In this document: positions 1-5,779 of the stretch, one piece after another
Layout of the letters: the number at the start of each line of letters is the position of its first letter
Numbering within the stretch: position 1 is the stretch's first letter
Source of the DNA: an uncultured Halomicronema sp.
GTDB lineage: Bacteria > Cyanobacteriota > Cyanobacteriia > Phormidesmidales > Phormidesmidaceae
Length of the DNA stretch: 5,779 nt
Assembly: GCA_937897665.1 (NCBI GenBank)
Contig: CALCPB010000469.1
Span: 1-5,779, forward strand
Reading direction: 5' to 3'
Program-made: the position numbers and the translations under genes
Notes under the pieces: model-generated
What the model was told of the DNA's origin: nothing
What the model saw: only the letters and a program-made list of their open reading frames with translations
Databases searched by the model: none

Positions 1-996
1 GGTATTCAGTTCCGGCTCAACCCACAGCCCGGCATCAATCGACCAGCGTCCCTGCTGTATCGCCTGCTGCACCTCGTGAAAGAGATCAGGCTGATGCGTT
101 TCGAGCCAGTGAAACAGAGCCGGACTGGAATGGGTATAGGTTAGTTCTGGAAAGTCTTTTTGCAGGGCCAGCACAGAGCTAAAGGTGCGCTCGGCGGCTT
201 GCCAGGTATCTGCCACCGGCCACAGCCAGGCTAAGTCTAAATGAGCATGACCGCCGCAGGTGACCTGCCGCTGCTTGATCCACGGGCTCAAGGACTGCAG
301 CCGCGATCGCAGCGCCGCGAGTTCCTGCAAAAAGCGATCGCGCTGCCTGACGGTGCTCCAGTCTAACGGGGCGATCGCGGCGGCAATATTGGCCAGCTTC
401 GCGGGAGCCAGCGCGGCGGCATAGGTCTGCAACACCGTCAGTTCGTCAGCGATAAAGCTCGGTTCGGGGCTCGCTTCAGGACTGGCGACAGCTTGTTCGT
501 AGACCACTTCAGAGCGTACCAGGGCGCCATCATCATGGCCGGGACTGACTAGATAAATAGCCACCCAAAAGGTATCGCCGGGGGTGACGCGATCGCTGAG
601 TAAAACGCGGCCAAAGTAGTCGAACAGGTCGCCTTCCTGCACCAACTGGCCATCGACGTAAACTGCCGCCACCTCAGCCCACCAGGTCAACCCCAGTCGC
701 AGCGCCGACCTGGCCAGGGGAAAGTCCTGCAGGGCGGTCGGCACCGTAATCTGCTGACAGAGCCACAGGGCTTTTTGTCCCCGCTCCCAGGCAATATGCT
801 GCTTGGCGTTGGGCACGGCGATCGGCCATGCCGTCCAGTCCTCGGTGGCTGAGGTGACCTGGGGATCGGGTCGGTGGGCCATCTGCCACCCTGATTGCAG
901 CGATCGCCGTGTCAGTGCTCGCAGGCGATCAGCCGTGACCGCGATCGTCGCGCTGCAATCAGGGTGCTCAAGCTTGGTCGGGTCAGCGCTAGCCAT
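1..996 (-). CDS. GH38 alpha-mannosidase, N-terminal part (runs off left edge)
   Basis: Glycoside hydrolase family 38 enzyme that removes alpha-linked mannose from glycans or glycoproteins; no signal peptide is visible, so probably cytosolic. The minus frame is open from ATG 996-994 to the window edge (332 residues, no stop). Residues 1 to about 245 form a sugar-binding-type N-terminal domain, as in Ams1/MAN2C1-type GH38 proteins. The catalytic domain then opens with GGHAHLDLAWLWP; H252 and D254 match the family's first two zinc ligands. Next come SSPALFHW (290-297) and GLWVEPELN (323-331), all family landmarks. The catalytic nucleophile, the last zinc ligand and the C-terminal beta domains lie outside the window (full members are about 1000 aa). 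Start: there is no strong ribosome-binding site; GTG 1017 and TTG 1023 lie in frame upstream, after a stop, and ATG 882 lies downstream. I prefer ATG 996 because the segment LRALTRRSLQSGW, before ATG 882, looks family-like. Family assignment is firm; the exact start is not. Confidence 0.9.
   Translation of the reverse strand, partial: MASADPTKLEHPDCSATIAVTADRLRALTRRSLQSGWQMAHRPDPQVTSATEDWTAWPIAVPNAKQHIAWERGQKALWLCQQITVPTALQDFPLARSALRLGLTWWAEVAAVYVDGQLVQEGDLFDYFGRVLLSDRVTPGDTFWVAIYLVSPGHDDGALVRSEVVYEQAVASPEASPEPSFIADELTVLQTYAAALAPAKLANIAAAIAPLDWSTVRQRDRFLQELAALRSRLQSLSPWIKQRQVTCGGHAHLDLAWLWPVADTWQAAERTFSSVLALQKDFPELTYTHSSPALFHWLETHQPDLFHEVQQAIQQGRWSIDAGLWVEPELNT
887..966. repeat. Perfect 16-bp inverted repeat inside mannosidase 5' end
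   Basis: CACCCTGATTGCAGCG at 887-902 is matched exactly by its reverse complement at 951-966, separated by 48 bases. A second, nested pair lies inside: GATCGCC (902-908) and GGCGATC (924-930). Both outer arms are translated in the minus-strand gene (residues around HPDCS and SLQSGW), within about 110 bases of its start codon. It could fold in the mRNA near the translation start, or be a small inserted palindromic element. Function is unknown. Confidence 0.8.
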
Positions 997-1010
997 CGAG
1001 TTTCTACACC

Positions 1011-1039
1011 ATTCCACAGAGAAATTCAATCATGGTCAA
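1011..1039 (-). promoter_or_regulatory. Weak candidate promoter for the mannosidase gene
   Basis: On the minus strand TTGACC (1039-1034) and TGGAAT (1016-1011) are separated by 17 bases and resemble -35 and -10 boxes at 4-5 of 6 positions each. Transcription would begin only a few bases before ATG 996, giving an almost leaderless mRNA. This is a motif match only and could be chance. Confidence 0.2.
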
Positions 1040-1109
1040 CGCCCAAAGGGAACTTGTGGGTCACTAGCCGAGTCATGACACCTCAGCATCTGCCGCGATT
1101 GGGCTGGGC

Positions 1110-1139
1110 TTACCGGGCAAGTCCCGTTTGGCGTATGAT
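1110..1139 (+). promoter_or_regulatory. Candidate psbI promoter
   Basis: TATGAT at 1134-1139 is a good -10 box, about 40 bases before the psbI ATG, which implies a 5' leader of roughly 30 bases. The best-placed -35 is the poor TTACCG (1110-1115, 18-base spacer). Between the boxes lies a small palindrome, CGGG-CAAGT-CCCG (1114-1126), which could bind a regulator or be incidental. A weak -35 is common for light-regulated cyanobacterial promoters. The -10 box is seen; its use is inferred. Confidence 0.4.
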
Positions 1140-1178
1140 AGACCGTACTGATTGCTGTCTATTGATGGGAAATCTGCA

Positions 1179-1295
1179 ATGCTGACCCTAAAGATCGTTG
1201 TTTATCTCGTTGTCGCCTTTTTCGTGAGCCTGTTTATTTTCGGATTCTTAAGTGGCGACCCCTCCCGCAACCCAGGTCGCCAAGACATGGAATAA
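1179..1295 (+). CDS. psbI: Photosystem II reaction center protein PsbI
   Basis: Encodes a complete 38-residue protein that starts [15 protein letters not shown] and ends NPGRQDME, matching PsbI in length and pattern. PsbI is a single-span thylakoid membrane subunit next to the D1 protein and CP43; it helps assemble and stabilise the photosystem II reaction centre. Residues 4-24 form the transmembrane helix. The tail, from about residue 26 (GDPSRNPGR), is the conserved hydrophilic end. The ATG at 1179 is fixed by the universally conserved MLTLK start; the ribosome-binding site is weak (GATGGGA about 8 bases upstream). It appears monocistronic, with a promoter-like -10 box upstream and terminator-like hairpins downstream. 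Nothing suggests truncation or mutation. Confidence 0.96.
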   Translation: MLTLKIVVYLVVAFFVSLFIFGFLSGDPSRNPGRQDME

Positions 1296-1313
1296 TCAGA
1301 TTCCAGCGAATGG

Positions 1314-1364
1314 CTAAGGGGTATGCTCGGTTAGCACTTAGCAATATCAGCCCCCCTTAGTTTT
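1314..1364 (+). terminator. Terminator-like hairpin after psbI (first of two)
   Basis: CTAAGGGG (1314-1321) pairs perfectly with CCCCTTAG (1353-1360), followed directly by TTTT (1361-1364). The 31-base loop holds an inner hairpin, TGCT-CGGTT-AGCA (1324-1336). It begins 18 bases after the psbI stop. The large branched loop and short T-run make it a weaker terminator than the next one; it could instead be a 3' stabilising structure. Confidence 0.45.
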
Positions 1365-1410
1365 GACGCGCAGTTGGTTGGGGCGATCGCCTCACAATTG
1401 ACTGTCTCCC

Positions 1411-1437
1411 AAAGCCCGCTGGTCGGGCTTTCGTTTT
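1411..1437 (+). terminator. Rho-independent terminator, second after psbI, next to the lptD start
   Basis: AAAGCCCG (1411-1418) and CGGGCTTT (1424-1431) form a perfect 8-bp stem with a 5-base loop, followed by CGTTTT. This is a compact intrinsic terminator shape. Its tail reaches the TTG at 1436, the earliest start codon open to the next reading frame, and lies 16 bases before ATG 1454. Either lptD has a very short leader or expression depends on read-through. Confidence 0.6.
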
Positions 1438-1453
1438 GATTGTGTGGCTGTTT

Positions 1454-3907
1454 ATGCCCTACTTACCTCCTGTTGATCTGCCTCCGCCTCCTATTGTGCA
1501 GACGGTGTCACTGCCTGCCGCCGTCGCCGCCGAACCACCTCTGGAACCTGCCGTCAAAGCGGATGAGCGATCGTCCGCCAAGCCCCAGCCCCGCTTTAGC
1601 CATCCCGCTCCAGCGACAGCGCCGCCGGGGCGACGTCAAAACGTTTCCAACCCGACGGCCGGCGCTGTCAATGCCGCCGATGTCGAACCGTTAACCCCGG
1701 CTGAGGTTCAAGCCTCCTTTTTGCAAGGGGGGGGACTGACGCCCCCCCTTGCTCCTCAGGGGGCTTCGCTACATTCTGATCGATCGGCAACTGTCAGCCG
1801 TGAGGAGGATCGCGTTCAATCTTTCCCCACCTTGTCAGCCCCTTGGGTATCGCAGAGCGATGACGATGAGGCTGAAGCTGCCGACGAGACTGCTCCTCGC
1901 CAGGTCGATGAGGCAGACGGCGATGAGGAGGATGACGATGGCGATGAGGAGAACGCACCGGCGATCGTGTATCCTCGCGCGGCGACTCCAGGCCCCGACT
2001 GGTCCAATGGTGCCGTCTTGCCAGGGGGCGATTTGCTGCCGCCCTCATCGCCCACAAATCAACCACCGACACCCCTCAATTTGGTGGCCGACTATCAAGA
2101 GTTTGAACCCGCGACTCAGATCGTGACCGCTCGCGGCAACGTGGTTCTGCGGTTAACTAATGGCGTTTTGAGTGCCGAACGCCTCTGGGCGAACCTGGCC
2201 AATCGCTACGTGGTCGATGAAGGCAACGTGATTTTTACGCGGGGTGACCAAACCGTTGAGGCCGATCGCGGCGAATATAACCTGATTCAAGGGGAGGGCA
2301 GCCTATTTCAAGCGCGGGGCGTGTTGTTTTTGCCTCAAACCGGTCGAGATTTTGGCGATTTGGCTCCCACCGGAGCTGGGCCGCCTGTTGCCACGAGCCC
2401 CGGCGTATTAGACACCGATCCGATTGGCAACGTCAGAGGCACCGGCAGCATCACCTTTGGTACCGGGCTTGATCCTGACCCAGCAGCTGGGGCGGCAATC
2501 CCTAGCGTAGGAGGCTTTGTCCGGCGCATTCGCTTTGAGGCCGCCCAGCTCGACTTTGATGCTGCAGGCTGGTACGCCCAAGACATTCGACTGACGAATG
2601 CCCCGTTTTCGCCGCCAGAACTCGAGTTTCGGGGTGAGACCGCTCGCCTGACCCGGCTCACCGAGTTTCAAGATGAGCTGTTTGTCGATAACCCTCGCCT
2701 GGTGTTTGACCAAAGCTTCTCGCTGCCGCTGTTTCGCGAGACCATTTTGCTGAGCCGAGGCGGCCCCGACAGCGCAAATCCGTTCTTCGTCAACTTTGGC
2801 TATGACGGCGAAGAGCGCGATGGCCTCTTTGTCGAACGAACGTTTCAGCTGCCGAGCATCGGTCAGTGGGAGTTTTTTCTGACACCGCAGTTTTTAGTCC
2901 AACGATTTGCGGGGGAAGAAACCGACAGCTTTTTGAGCAACTTTGGCCTGGAAGCCGATGCCACCGGCGCGCTGAGCCCGACGACCTTAGTCGAGGCCAA
3001 TGCCAGCTTCTCTGGCTTGGATCTTGACAATCTTGAAGAACGCCTGCGGGCCAGCGTACGCGTACAGCAGCTCTTAGGCGACCATAGCTTGAACTTTGAA
3101 TACAGCTATCGCGATCGCCTCTTCAACGGTTCGTTAGGATTTCAGGACGTGCAGAGTAGCCTTGGCGTCGTACTGCTGTCGCCCAACATCCTGCTCGGTG
3201 ACACGGGTATTGTGCTGAACTACCAGGCTTCGGCTCAATACATTACGGCTAACACCGATCGCCTCGAACTGCTAGACGACCTGACACCGCCGTTTCGCGC
3301 CAGCTTGGGCCGATTTCAAGGCAGTGTCGGACTCACCCGAGGATTTGTGCTCTGGCAGGGCACCCCCCTACCGGCCACCCGTGACGAGGGGTTGCGGTTT
3401 ACCCCAAACCCTCGAACCCCTATTGTCGTCTTGACCGTGGGGGCGCGGGGCACCTATACCTACTACACCAGCGATGACACCCAAGAAAACCTCTCGGCTT
3501 TTGCCGGTATTAGCGGGGAACTGGGCCACTTTTCAAGAGACTTTTTAGATTCAACGGTGTTTAATTTGACCTACTCTCGAGCCTTTGTCGGGCAAGACTC
3601 GACCTCACCCTTTTTGTTCGATCGCAACGTCGATCAAAATACCCTCACTGGCGGCCTCATCCAGCAGATCTATGGCCCGTTTCGAGTCGGCTTTCAGGCC
3701 TCTTTCAACCTCGATACCGGTGAGCTGATCAACAACGATTACATCTTTGAATACAACCGTCGCACCTATGGTCTGTTTCTGCGGTTTAACCCCACGCAGC
3801 AGGTGGGCTTTTTGGGCTTCCGGCTCAACGAGTTTGACTGGTCGGGCCGGGCAGCGCGCTTTGGCGGCGCAGATATTGATCAGGTAGAAGGCGGCGTGGT
3901 GCGTTAA
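1454..3907 (+). CDS. Outer-membrane LPS-assembly protein, LptD/OstA-like (DUF3769 type)
   Basis: Probable cyanobacterial LptD counterpart: a beta-barrel that takes lipopolysaccharide across the outer membrane with the Lpt proteins. From ATG 1454 it has 817 residues. Residues 1-205 are Pro/Ala-rich and disordered-looking, with an acidic run at 136-166. Residues 207-294 form an OstA/LptA-like segment (ARGNVVLRLTNG, VDEGNVIF, VEADRGEYN). From about 350 to 798 alternating aromatic/polar strands indicate the barrel (for example NFEYSYRDRLFNGSLGFQDV and FEYNRRTYGLFLRFNP). Length is close to E. coli LptD (784). No cysteine occurs anywhere, and lysine only twice, both in the N-terminal region. Start: TTG 1436, GTG 1442 and ATG 1454 share the frame; none has a ribosome-binding site. 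I chose ATG 1454 because TTG 1436 lies in a terminator tail. No clear signal peptide results from any choice, although the protein must be exported. The chain ends in VEGGVVR, not the usual terminal aromatic. Family is likely; the LptD role is inferred. Confidence 0.85.
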   Translation: MPYLPPVDLPPPPIVQTVSLPAAVAAEPPLEPAVKADERSSAKPQPRFSHPAPATAPPGRRQNVSNPTAGAVNAADVEPLTPAEVQASFLQGGGLTPPLAPQGASLHSDRSATVSREEDRVQSFPTLSAPWVSQSDDDEAEAADETAPRQVDEADGDEEDDDGDEENAPAIVYPRAATPGPDWSNGAVLPGGDLLPPSSPTNQPPTPLNLVADYQEFEPATQIVTARGNVVLRLTNGVLSAERLWANLANRYVVDEGNVIFTRGDQTVEADRGEYNLIQGEGSLFQARGVLFLPQTGRDFGDLAPTGAGPPVATSPGVLDTDPIGNVRGTGSITFGTGLDPDPAAGAAIPSVGGFVRRIRFEAAQLDFDAAGWYAQDIRLTNAPFSPPELEFRGETARLTRLTEFQDELFVDNPRLVFDQSFSLPLFRETILLSRGGPDSANPFFVNFGYDGEERDGLFVERTFQLPSIGQWEFFLTPQFLVQRFAGEETDSFLSNFGLEADATGALSPTTLVEANASFSGLDLDNLEERLRASVRVQQLLGDHSLNFEYSYRDRLFNGSLGFQDVQSSLGVVLLSPNILLGDTGIVLNYQASAQYITANTDRLELLDDLTPPFRASLGRFQGSVGLTRGFVLWQGTPLPATRDEGLRFTPNPRTPIVVLTVGARGTYTYYTSDDTQENLSAFAGISGELGHFSRDFLDSTVFNLTYSRAFVGQDSTSPFLFDRNVDQNTLTGGLIQQIYGPFRVGFQASFNLDTGELINNDYIFEYNRRTYGLFLRFNPTQQVGFLGFRLNEFDWSGRAARFGGADIDQVEGGVVR
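1723..1752 (+). repeat. Perfect G/C-tract hairpin within lptD coding sequence
   Basis: GCAAGGGGGGG (1723-1733) and CCCCCCCTTGC (1742-1752) form an 11-bp perfect stem with an 8-base loop. The G-run is 8 long (1727-1734) and the C-run 7 long (1742-1748). It encodes LQGGGLTPPLA in the variable Pro-rich N-terminus. Such runs favour replication slippage, and the stem could impede translation or transcription. Confidence 0.8.
1859..1951 (+). repeat. Asp/Glu-rich low-complexity tract in the LptD N-terminus
   Basis: Repeated GAT/GAC/GAG/GAA codons give 31 residues of which 19 are acidic and one is basic (residues 136-166 from ATG 1454). The DNA is a degenerate GATGAGGA-like repeat. The tract sits between the Pro-rich leader and the OstA-like domain and is probably a flexible, metal- or cation-binding linker in the periplasm; that role is inference. 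Confidence 0.75.
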
Positions 3908-4061
3908 GGGCGTTGCGCGACAATCACCTCCTGGTTGCCGAGGGACACTGCTAAATCCTTCCCCAAAAGGGTTCGAGCCTGAAATGTTGTTTAATCGCAG
4001 CCTGCAAATCGCTCAGCGTTAACAAGTTTTTTTGCGATCGCGCTCCTATCAAACTGACCAA
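3904..4061 (-). pseudogene. Possible decayed small gene, frameshifted
   Basis: The minus strand of the lptD-selO gap holds two adjoining protein-like stretches in different frames. The first, from TTG 4061 to a stop at 3951-3953, includes LTLSDLQAAIKQHF. The second is open from 3990 to TAA at 3906-3904 and includes LLGKDLAVSLGN and ends QEVIVAQRP. Joining them by one frameshift between about 3966 and 3990 gives roughly 52 residues of plausible cyanobacterial protein. The second frame uses codons typical of the neighbouring genes (GTC, GCG, CGC, CTC); the first has several rarer ones (ATA, GGA, AGG). Its stop shares the palindrome TTAA with the lptD stop, as in tail-to-tail genes. No ATG or ribosome-binding site is visible, and I do not recognise the family. 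An alternative is that the second frame, which is also open from 4200 to 3994 with only one stop at 3991-3993, is the true remnant. It may also be chance. Confidence 0.27.
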
Positions 4062-4210
4062 CTGCCCGCCACCCCCCTACACTTTTTAAGTCAGCGCTCT
4101 TTTGCCATACGATTCTCTGCAATAAGACAACAAATCTGGCCCTCTGGCTCCCCGGCGTTTCCAGAATTGCCTGGGTAGTCCGATTACTAAGAAGTGGGTA
4201 TTAGCTCCCT
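3908..4210. other. Intergenic region between lptD and selO
   Basis: This 303-base gap has no intact gene. Its left half overlaps the possible minus-strand remnant. It also contains a T7 run (4027-4033), a GCGATCGC site (4034-4041) and a C6 run (4072-4077). The right part, 4100-4210, should carry the selO promoter, but I see only a TTGCCA (4102-4107) without a well-spaced -10 box. The bases just before the selO ATG lack a strong ribosome-binding site. No convincing terminator for lptD is present. Confidence 0.6.
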
Positions 4211-5665
4211 ATGACCGTTGCTGCTTCCGTCAATCCGCTCCTGTCTTTAGATTACGTACCGGCTTTAGAGTCGATCGGTGATGACTATTATGATGTCGTC
4301 GCGGCGGCTGAGTTTCCCCAACATCTGCTGCGGTTTCGCAATGACGACCTGCTGCGACAGATTGGCCTCGATCCTGCCCAGGTGAGTGATGAGCACTTTG
4401 TCGAAGCCTTTGGCCAGTTCCAGGAGCGATCGCCCTTGCTAGCGCTGCGTTATCACGGCTATCAGTTTGGCGCCTACAACGCTTTTTTGGGCGATGGTCG
4501 CGGCTTTCTCTATGGTCAGGTGCGCGGGGGCGATGGCCAGCTATATGACTTTGGCACCAAGGGCTCTGGTACTACCCCCTATTCACGCGGTGGGGATGGT
4601 CGGCTTACCCTCAAAGGCGGCGTACGCGAAGTGCTCGCAGCGGAAGCTCTACACGCGCTGGGGGTGAAGACCTCTCGCACGCTAAGTCTGATCGAAACGG
4701 GCGAATCGCTCTGGCGGGGCGATGAACCGTCACCGGCGCGATCGTCCGTCATGGTGCGGTTTAGCCGCTCGCATATTCGGTTTGGCACCTTTGAGCGGCT
4801 CGACTATCTGGAGCGGCCCGACCTGATTCAGCGGCTGCTAGACCATGTCATCGAGACCTATTATCCCGAGTCGCGGCTGTTTACTGACCCAGTAGAACGG
4901 TATGGCCACTTCTACGCTGAACTAGTAGAGCGCGTGGCTCAGCTAGTCGCCCAGTGGATGTCAGTGGGCTTTTGTCACGCCGTGCTCAACACCGACAACA
5001 TGTCGATCACGGGCGAAAGTTTTGACTACGGCCCCTATGCCTTTATCGACGCCTATGACCCGAGCTTTACGGCGGCCTATTTTGACTATGGGGGTCGCTA
5101 TAGCTATCGCAACCAGCCAGCTGCCTGCGAATGGAATTTGCGCCTGCTGCAAAAGCCCCTGAAGCGCATCATGGATGCTGCGGCCCTAGAGGCAGGCTTA
5201 GCCACCTATATCGACCACTACGAACGCTACTACCGCCAGCGCCTGTTGGCCAAGCTAGGGTTTGAATCCTTGCCCGACGACTTGGGTCAGGATCTGGTCA
5301 AGCAAACGATTGAGCTGCTCAGCCAGGTGCAGGTGAGCTACCATGCCTTTTTCCTGGAGCTAGCTCGTCAGTTTTCGGTAGATTGGGCCGAGGGCGCAGA
5401 GCAGATCTTTGGCACCACCTTCCAGGCATCAGATGCGGGGGCACAAGGGCGACTCGATCAGTGGCGGCAGCTCTATCAGCGGGCGTTACAAGCTCAGTCG
5501 TCGTCCGCGCTAGCAGCTATGTCAGTGCGGCTGCGGCGCACCAATCCCGAGACGGTGCTGCTGCGACCCGAAATTGAAGCGATTTGGGAAGCGATTGTGG
5601 CCGAAAACGATTGGCAGCCGTTTAATCGACTAGTGCAGCGAGTGCAGGCTCCGTTTCTAACTTGA
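4211..5665 (+). CDS. selO: Protein adenylyltransferase SelO (YdiU/UPF0061 family)
   Basis: Soluble pseudokinase-fold enzyme that transfers AMP from ATP to Ser/Thr/Tyr of target proteins, linked in bacteria to redox stress responses. The 484 residues are close to E. coli YdiU (478). Landmarks in order: YHGYQFG (81-87), LGDGR (93-97), the nucleotide-binding [11 protein letters not shown] (116-126) with K117, E140 in [16 protein letters not shown] (183-192), and the active-site [11 protein letters not shown] (256-266) followed by DYGP (272-275). By spacing, D262 matches the proposed catalytic base of Pseudomonas SelO (D252), and N263 and D272 match its metal ligands (N253, D262); K117 and E140 keep the same spacing as K113 and E136. 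All key residues are present, so it should be active. The end at PFLT lacks the Cys-bearing tail of many homologues. ATG 4211 is preferred because it gives a normal-length N-terminus, although the ribosome-binding site is weak. It stands alone, with about 300 bases upstream. Confidence 0.95.
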   Translation: MTVAASVNPLLSLDYVPALESIGDDYYDVVAAAEFPQHLLRFRNDDLLRQIGLDPAQVSDEHFVEAFGQFQERSPLLALRYHGYQFGAYNAFLGDGRGFLYGQVRGGDGQLYDFGTKGSGTTPYSRGGDGRLTLKGGVREVLAAEALHALGVKTSRTLSLIETGESLWRGDEPSPARSSVMVRFSRSHIRFGTFERLDYLERPDLIQRLLDHVIETYYPESRLFTDPVERYGHFYAELVERVAQLVAQWMSVGFCHAVLNTDNMSITGESFDYGPYAFIDAYDPSFTAAYFDYGGRYSYRNQPAACEWNLRLLQKPLKRIMDAAALEAGLATYIDHYERYYRQRLLAKLGFESLPDDLGQDLVKQTIELLSQVQVSYHAFFLELARQFSVDWAEGAEQIFGTTFQASDAGAQGRLDQWRQLYQRALQAQSSSALAAMSVRLRRTNPETVLLRPEIEAIWEAIVAENDWQPFNRLVQRVQAPFLT

Positions 5666-5734
5666 GTGCCTGCCGTCTTCGCATGAGCTGGATTGTGTAT
5701 TGCCAATGAGATGCTGGGGAATCGGAGGCAAAAT

Positions 5735-5779
5735 TTAGGGCTGTCGTTGGGCAAACAGGTATTGCAGTTCTTGCATCTG
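5735..5779 (-). CDS. Possible C-terminal end of a convergent gene
   Basis: Reading in from the right edge on the minus strand, 14 codons are open and then end in TAA at 5737-5735, giving QMQELQYLFAQRQP. The composition looks like a plausible helical protein tail, and the gene would converge on selO with a 69-base gap. Fourteen codons are too few to identify a family or to exclude a chance open frame. Confidence 0.27.
   Translation of the reverse strand, partial: QMQELQYLFAQRQP

Larger units (their letters stand above)
303..4433. repeat. Dispersed HIP1 palindromes (GCGATCGC), nine copies
   Basis: Exact copies occur at 303-310, 334-341, 371-378, 589-596, 900-907, 1383-1390, 3111-3118, 4034-4041 and 4426-4433. 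About 0.1 copy would be expected by chance in this length. This highly iterated palindrome is a hallmark of many cyanobacterial genomes. Copies lie both in genes and between them, with five of nine in the mannosidase fragment, and none is at an obvious control site. Confidence 0.95.

Noticed and set aside
674..1185. Open frames of 71-96 codons in other phases at 674-889, 803-1078 and 895-1185
   Set aside because: They overlap the clearly conserved mannosidase frame or the psbI leader and give arginine/serine-rich sequence without domain signals; they are shadow frames.
1440..2713. Open frames antisense to, or out of phase with, the LptD gene
   Set aside because: They are produced by GC-rich low-complexity coding sequence; translations are Arg/His/Ser-rich and unlike any family.
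3928..3985. tRNA-Ser-like fragments: GCCGAG, CTGCTAA and GGGTTCGAGCC in the right order
   Set aside because: Spacing is far too short for a tRNA, the T-arm and anticodon stems do not pair, and no acceptor stem is visible. It is at most a coincidence.
4027..4033. T7 run as an lptD terminator
   Set aside because: No stable stem precedes it; the adjacent CGCTCAGCG leaves a one-base loop, which cannot form a proper hairpin.
4102..4128. TTGCCA plus TAAGAC as a selO promoter
   Set aside because: Spacing is about 15 bases and the -10 match is poor, so it was not listed as a feature.
5700..5731. TTGCC...GGCAA inverted pair after selO as a terminator
   Set aside because: Only 5 bp of stem with a 22-base loop and a weak T-tail; not convincing.
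1..5779. A new defence, mobile or biosynthetic system
   Set aside because: All sizeable genes belong to known housekeeping families, with no repeats or gene clustering pointing to a linked system.

Overview
The window is cyanobacterial chromosome. The evidence is an intact gene for the photosystem II subunit PsbI, nine copies of the cyanobacterial palindrome GCGATCGC in under 6 kb (far above chance), and an outer-membrane OstA/LptD protein of the cyanobacterial DUF3769 type. I see no transposase, integrase, phage gene, CRISPR array, rRNA or convincing tRNA. It reads as an ordinary housekeeping region, not an island, and I found no evidence of a new multi-gene system.

Layout, left to right: (1) 1-996, minus strand, is the N-terminal third of a GH38 alpha-mannosidase of the cytosolic/vacuolar Ams1/MAN2C1 type; the gene runs off the left edge and was found by hand translation. 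(2) 997-1178 is a divergent intergenic region with a plausible psbI promoter. (3) 1179-1295, plus, is psbI (38 aa). (4) 1296-1453 is a leader holding two successive terminator-like hairpins; the second touches the possible starts of the next gene. (5) 1454-3907, plus, is an LptD/OstA-like protein: Pro-rich and acidic N-terminus, LptA/OstA-like segment, then a beta-barrel domain. (6) 3908-4210 has no intact gene, but its minus strand carries protein-like sequence that breaks frame, perhaps a decayed small gene whose stop overlaps the lptD stop. (7) 4211-5665, plus, is SelO (YdiU/UPF0061), a pseudokinase-fold protein AMP-transferase. (8) 5735-5779, minus, may be the last 14 codons of a convergent gene.

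The genes share no obvious pathway: glycan turnover (mannosidase), photosystem II assembly (PsbI), outer-membrane LPS insertion (LptD) and redox-linked protein AMPylation (SelO). Terminators behind psbI and the roughly 300-bp gap before selO suggest mostly separate transcription units.

The points most worth a second look are the possible frameshifted remnant at 3904-4061, a perfect 11-bp G/C-tract hairpin inside the LptD reading frame, the total lack of cysteine in LptD, a perfect 16-bp inverted repeat inside the mannosidase N-terminus, and the shortened C-terminus of SelO.
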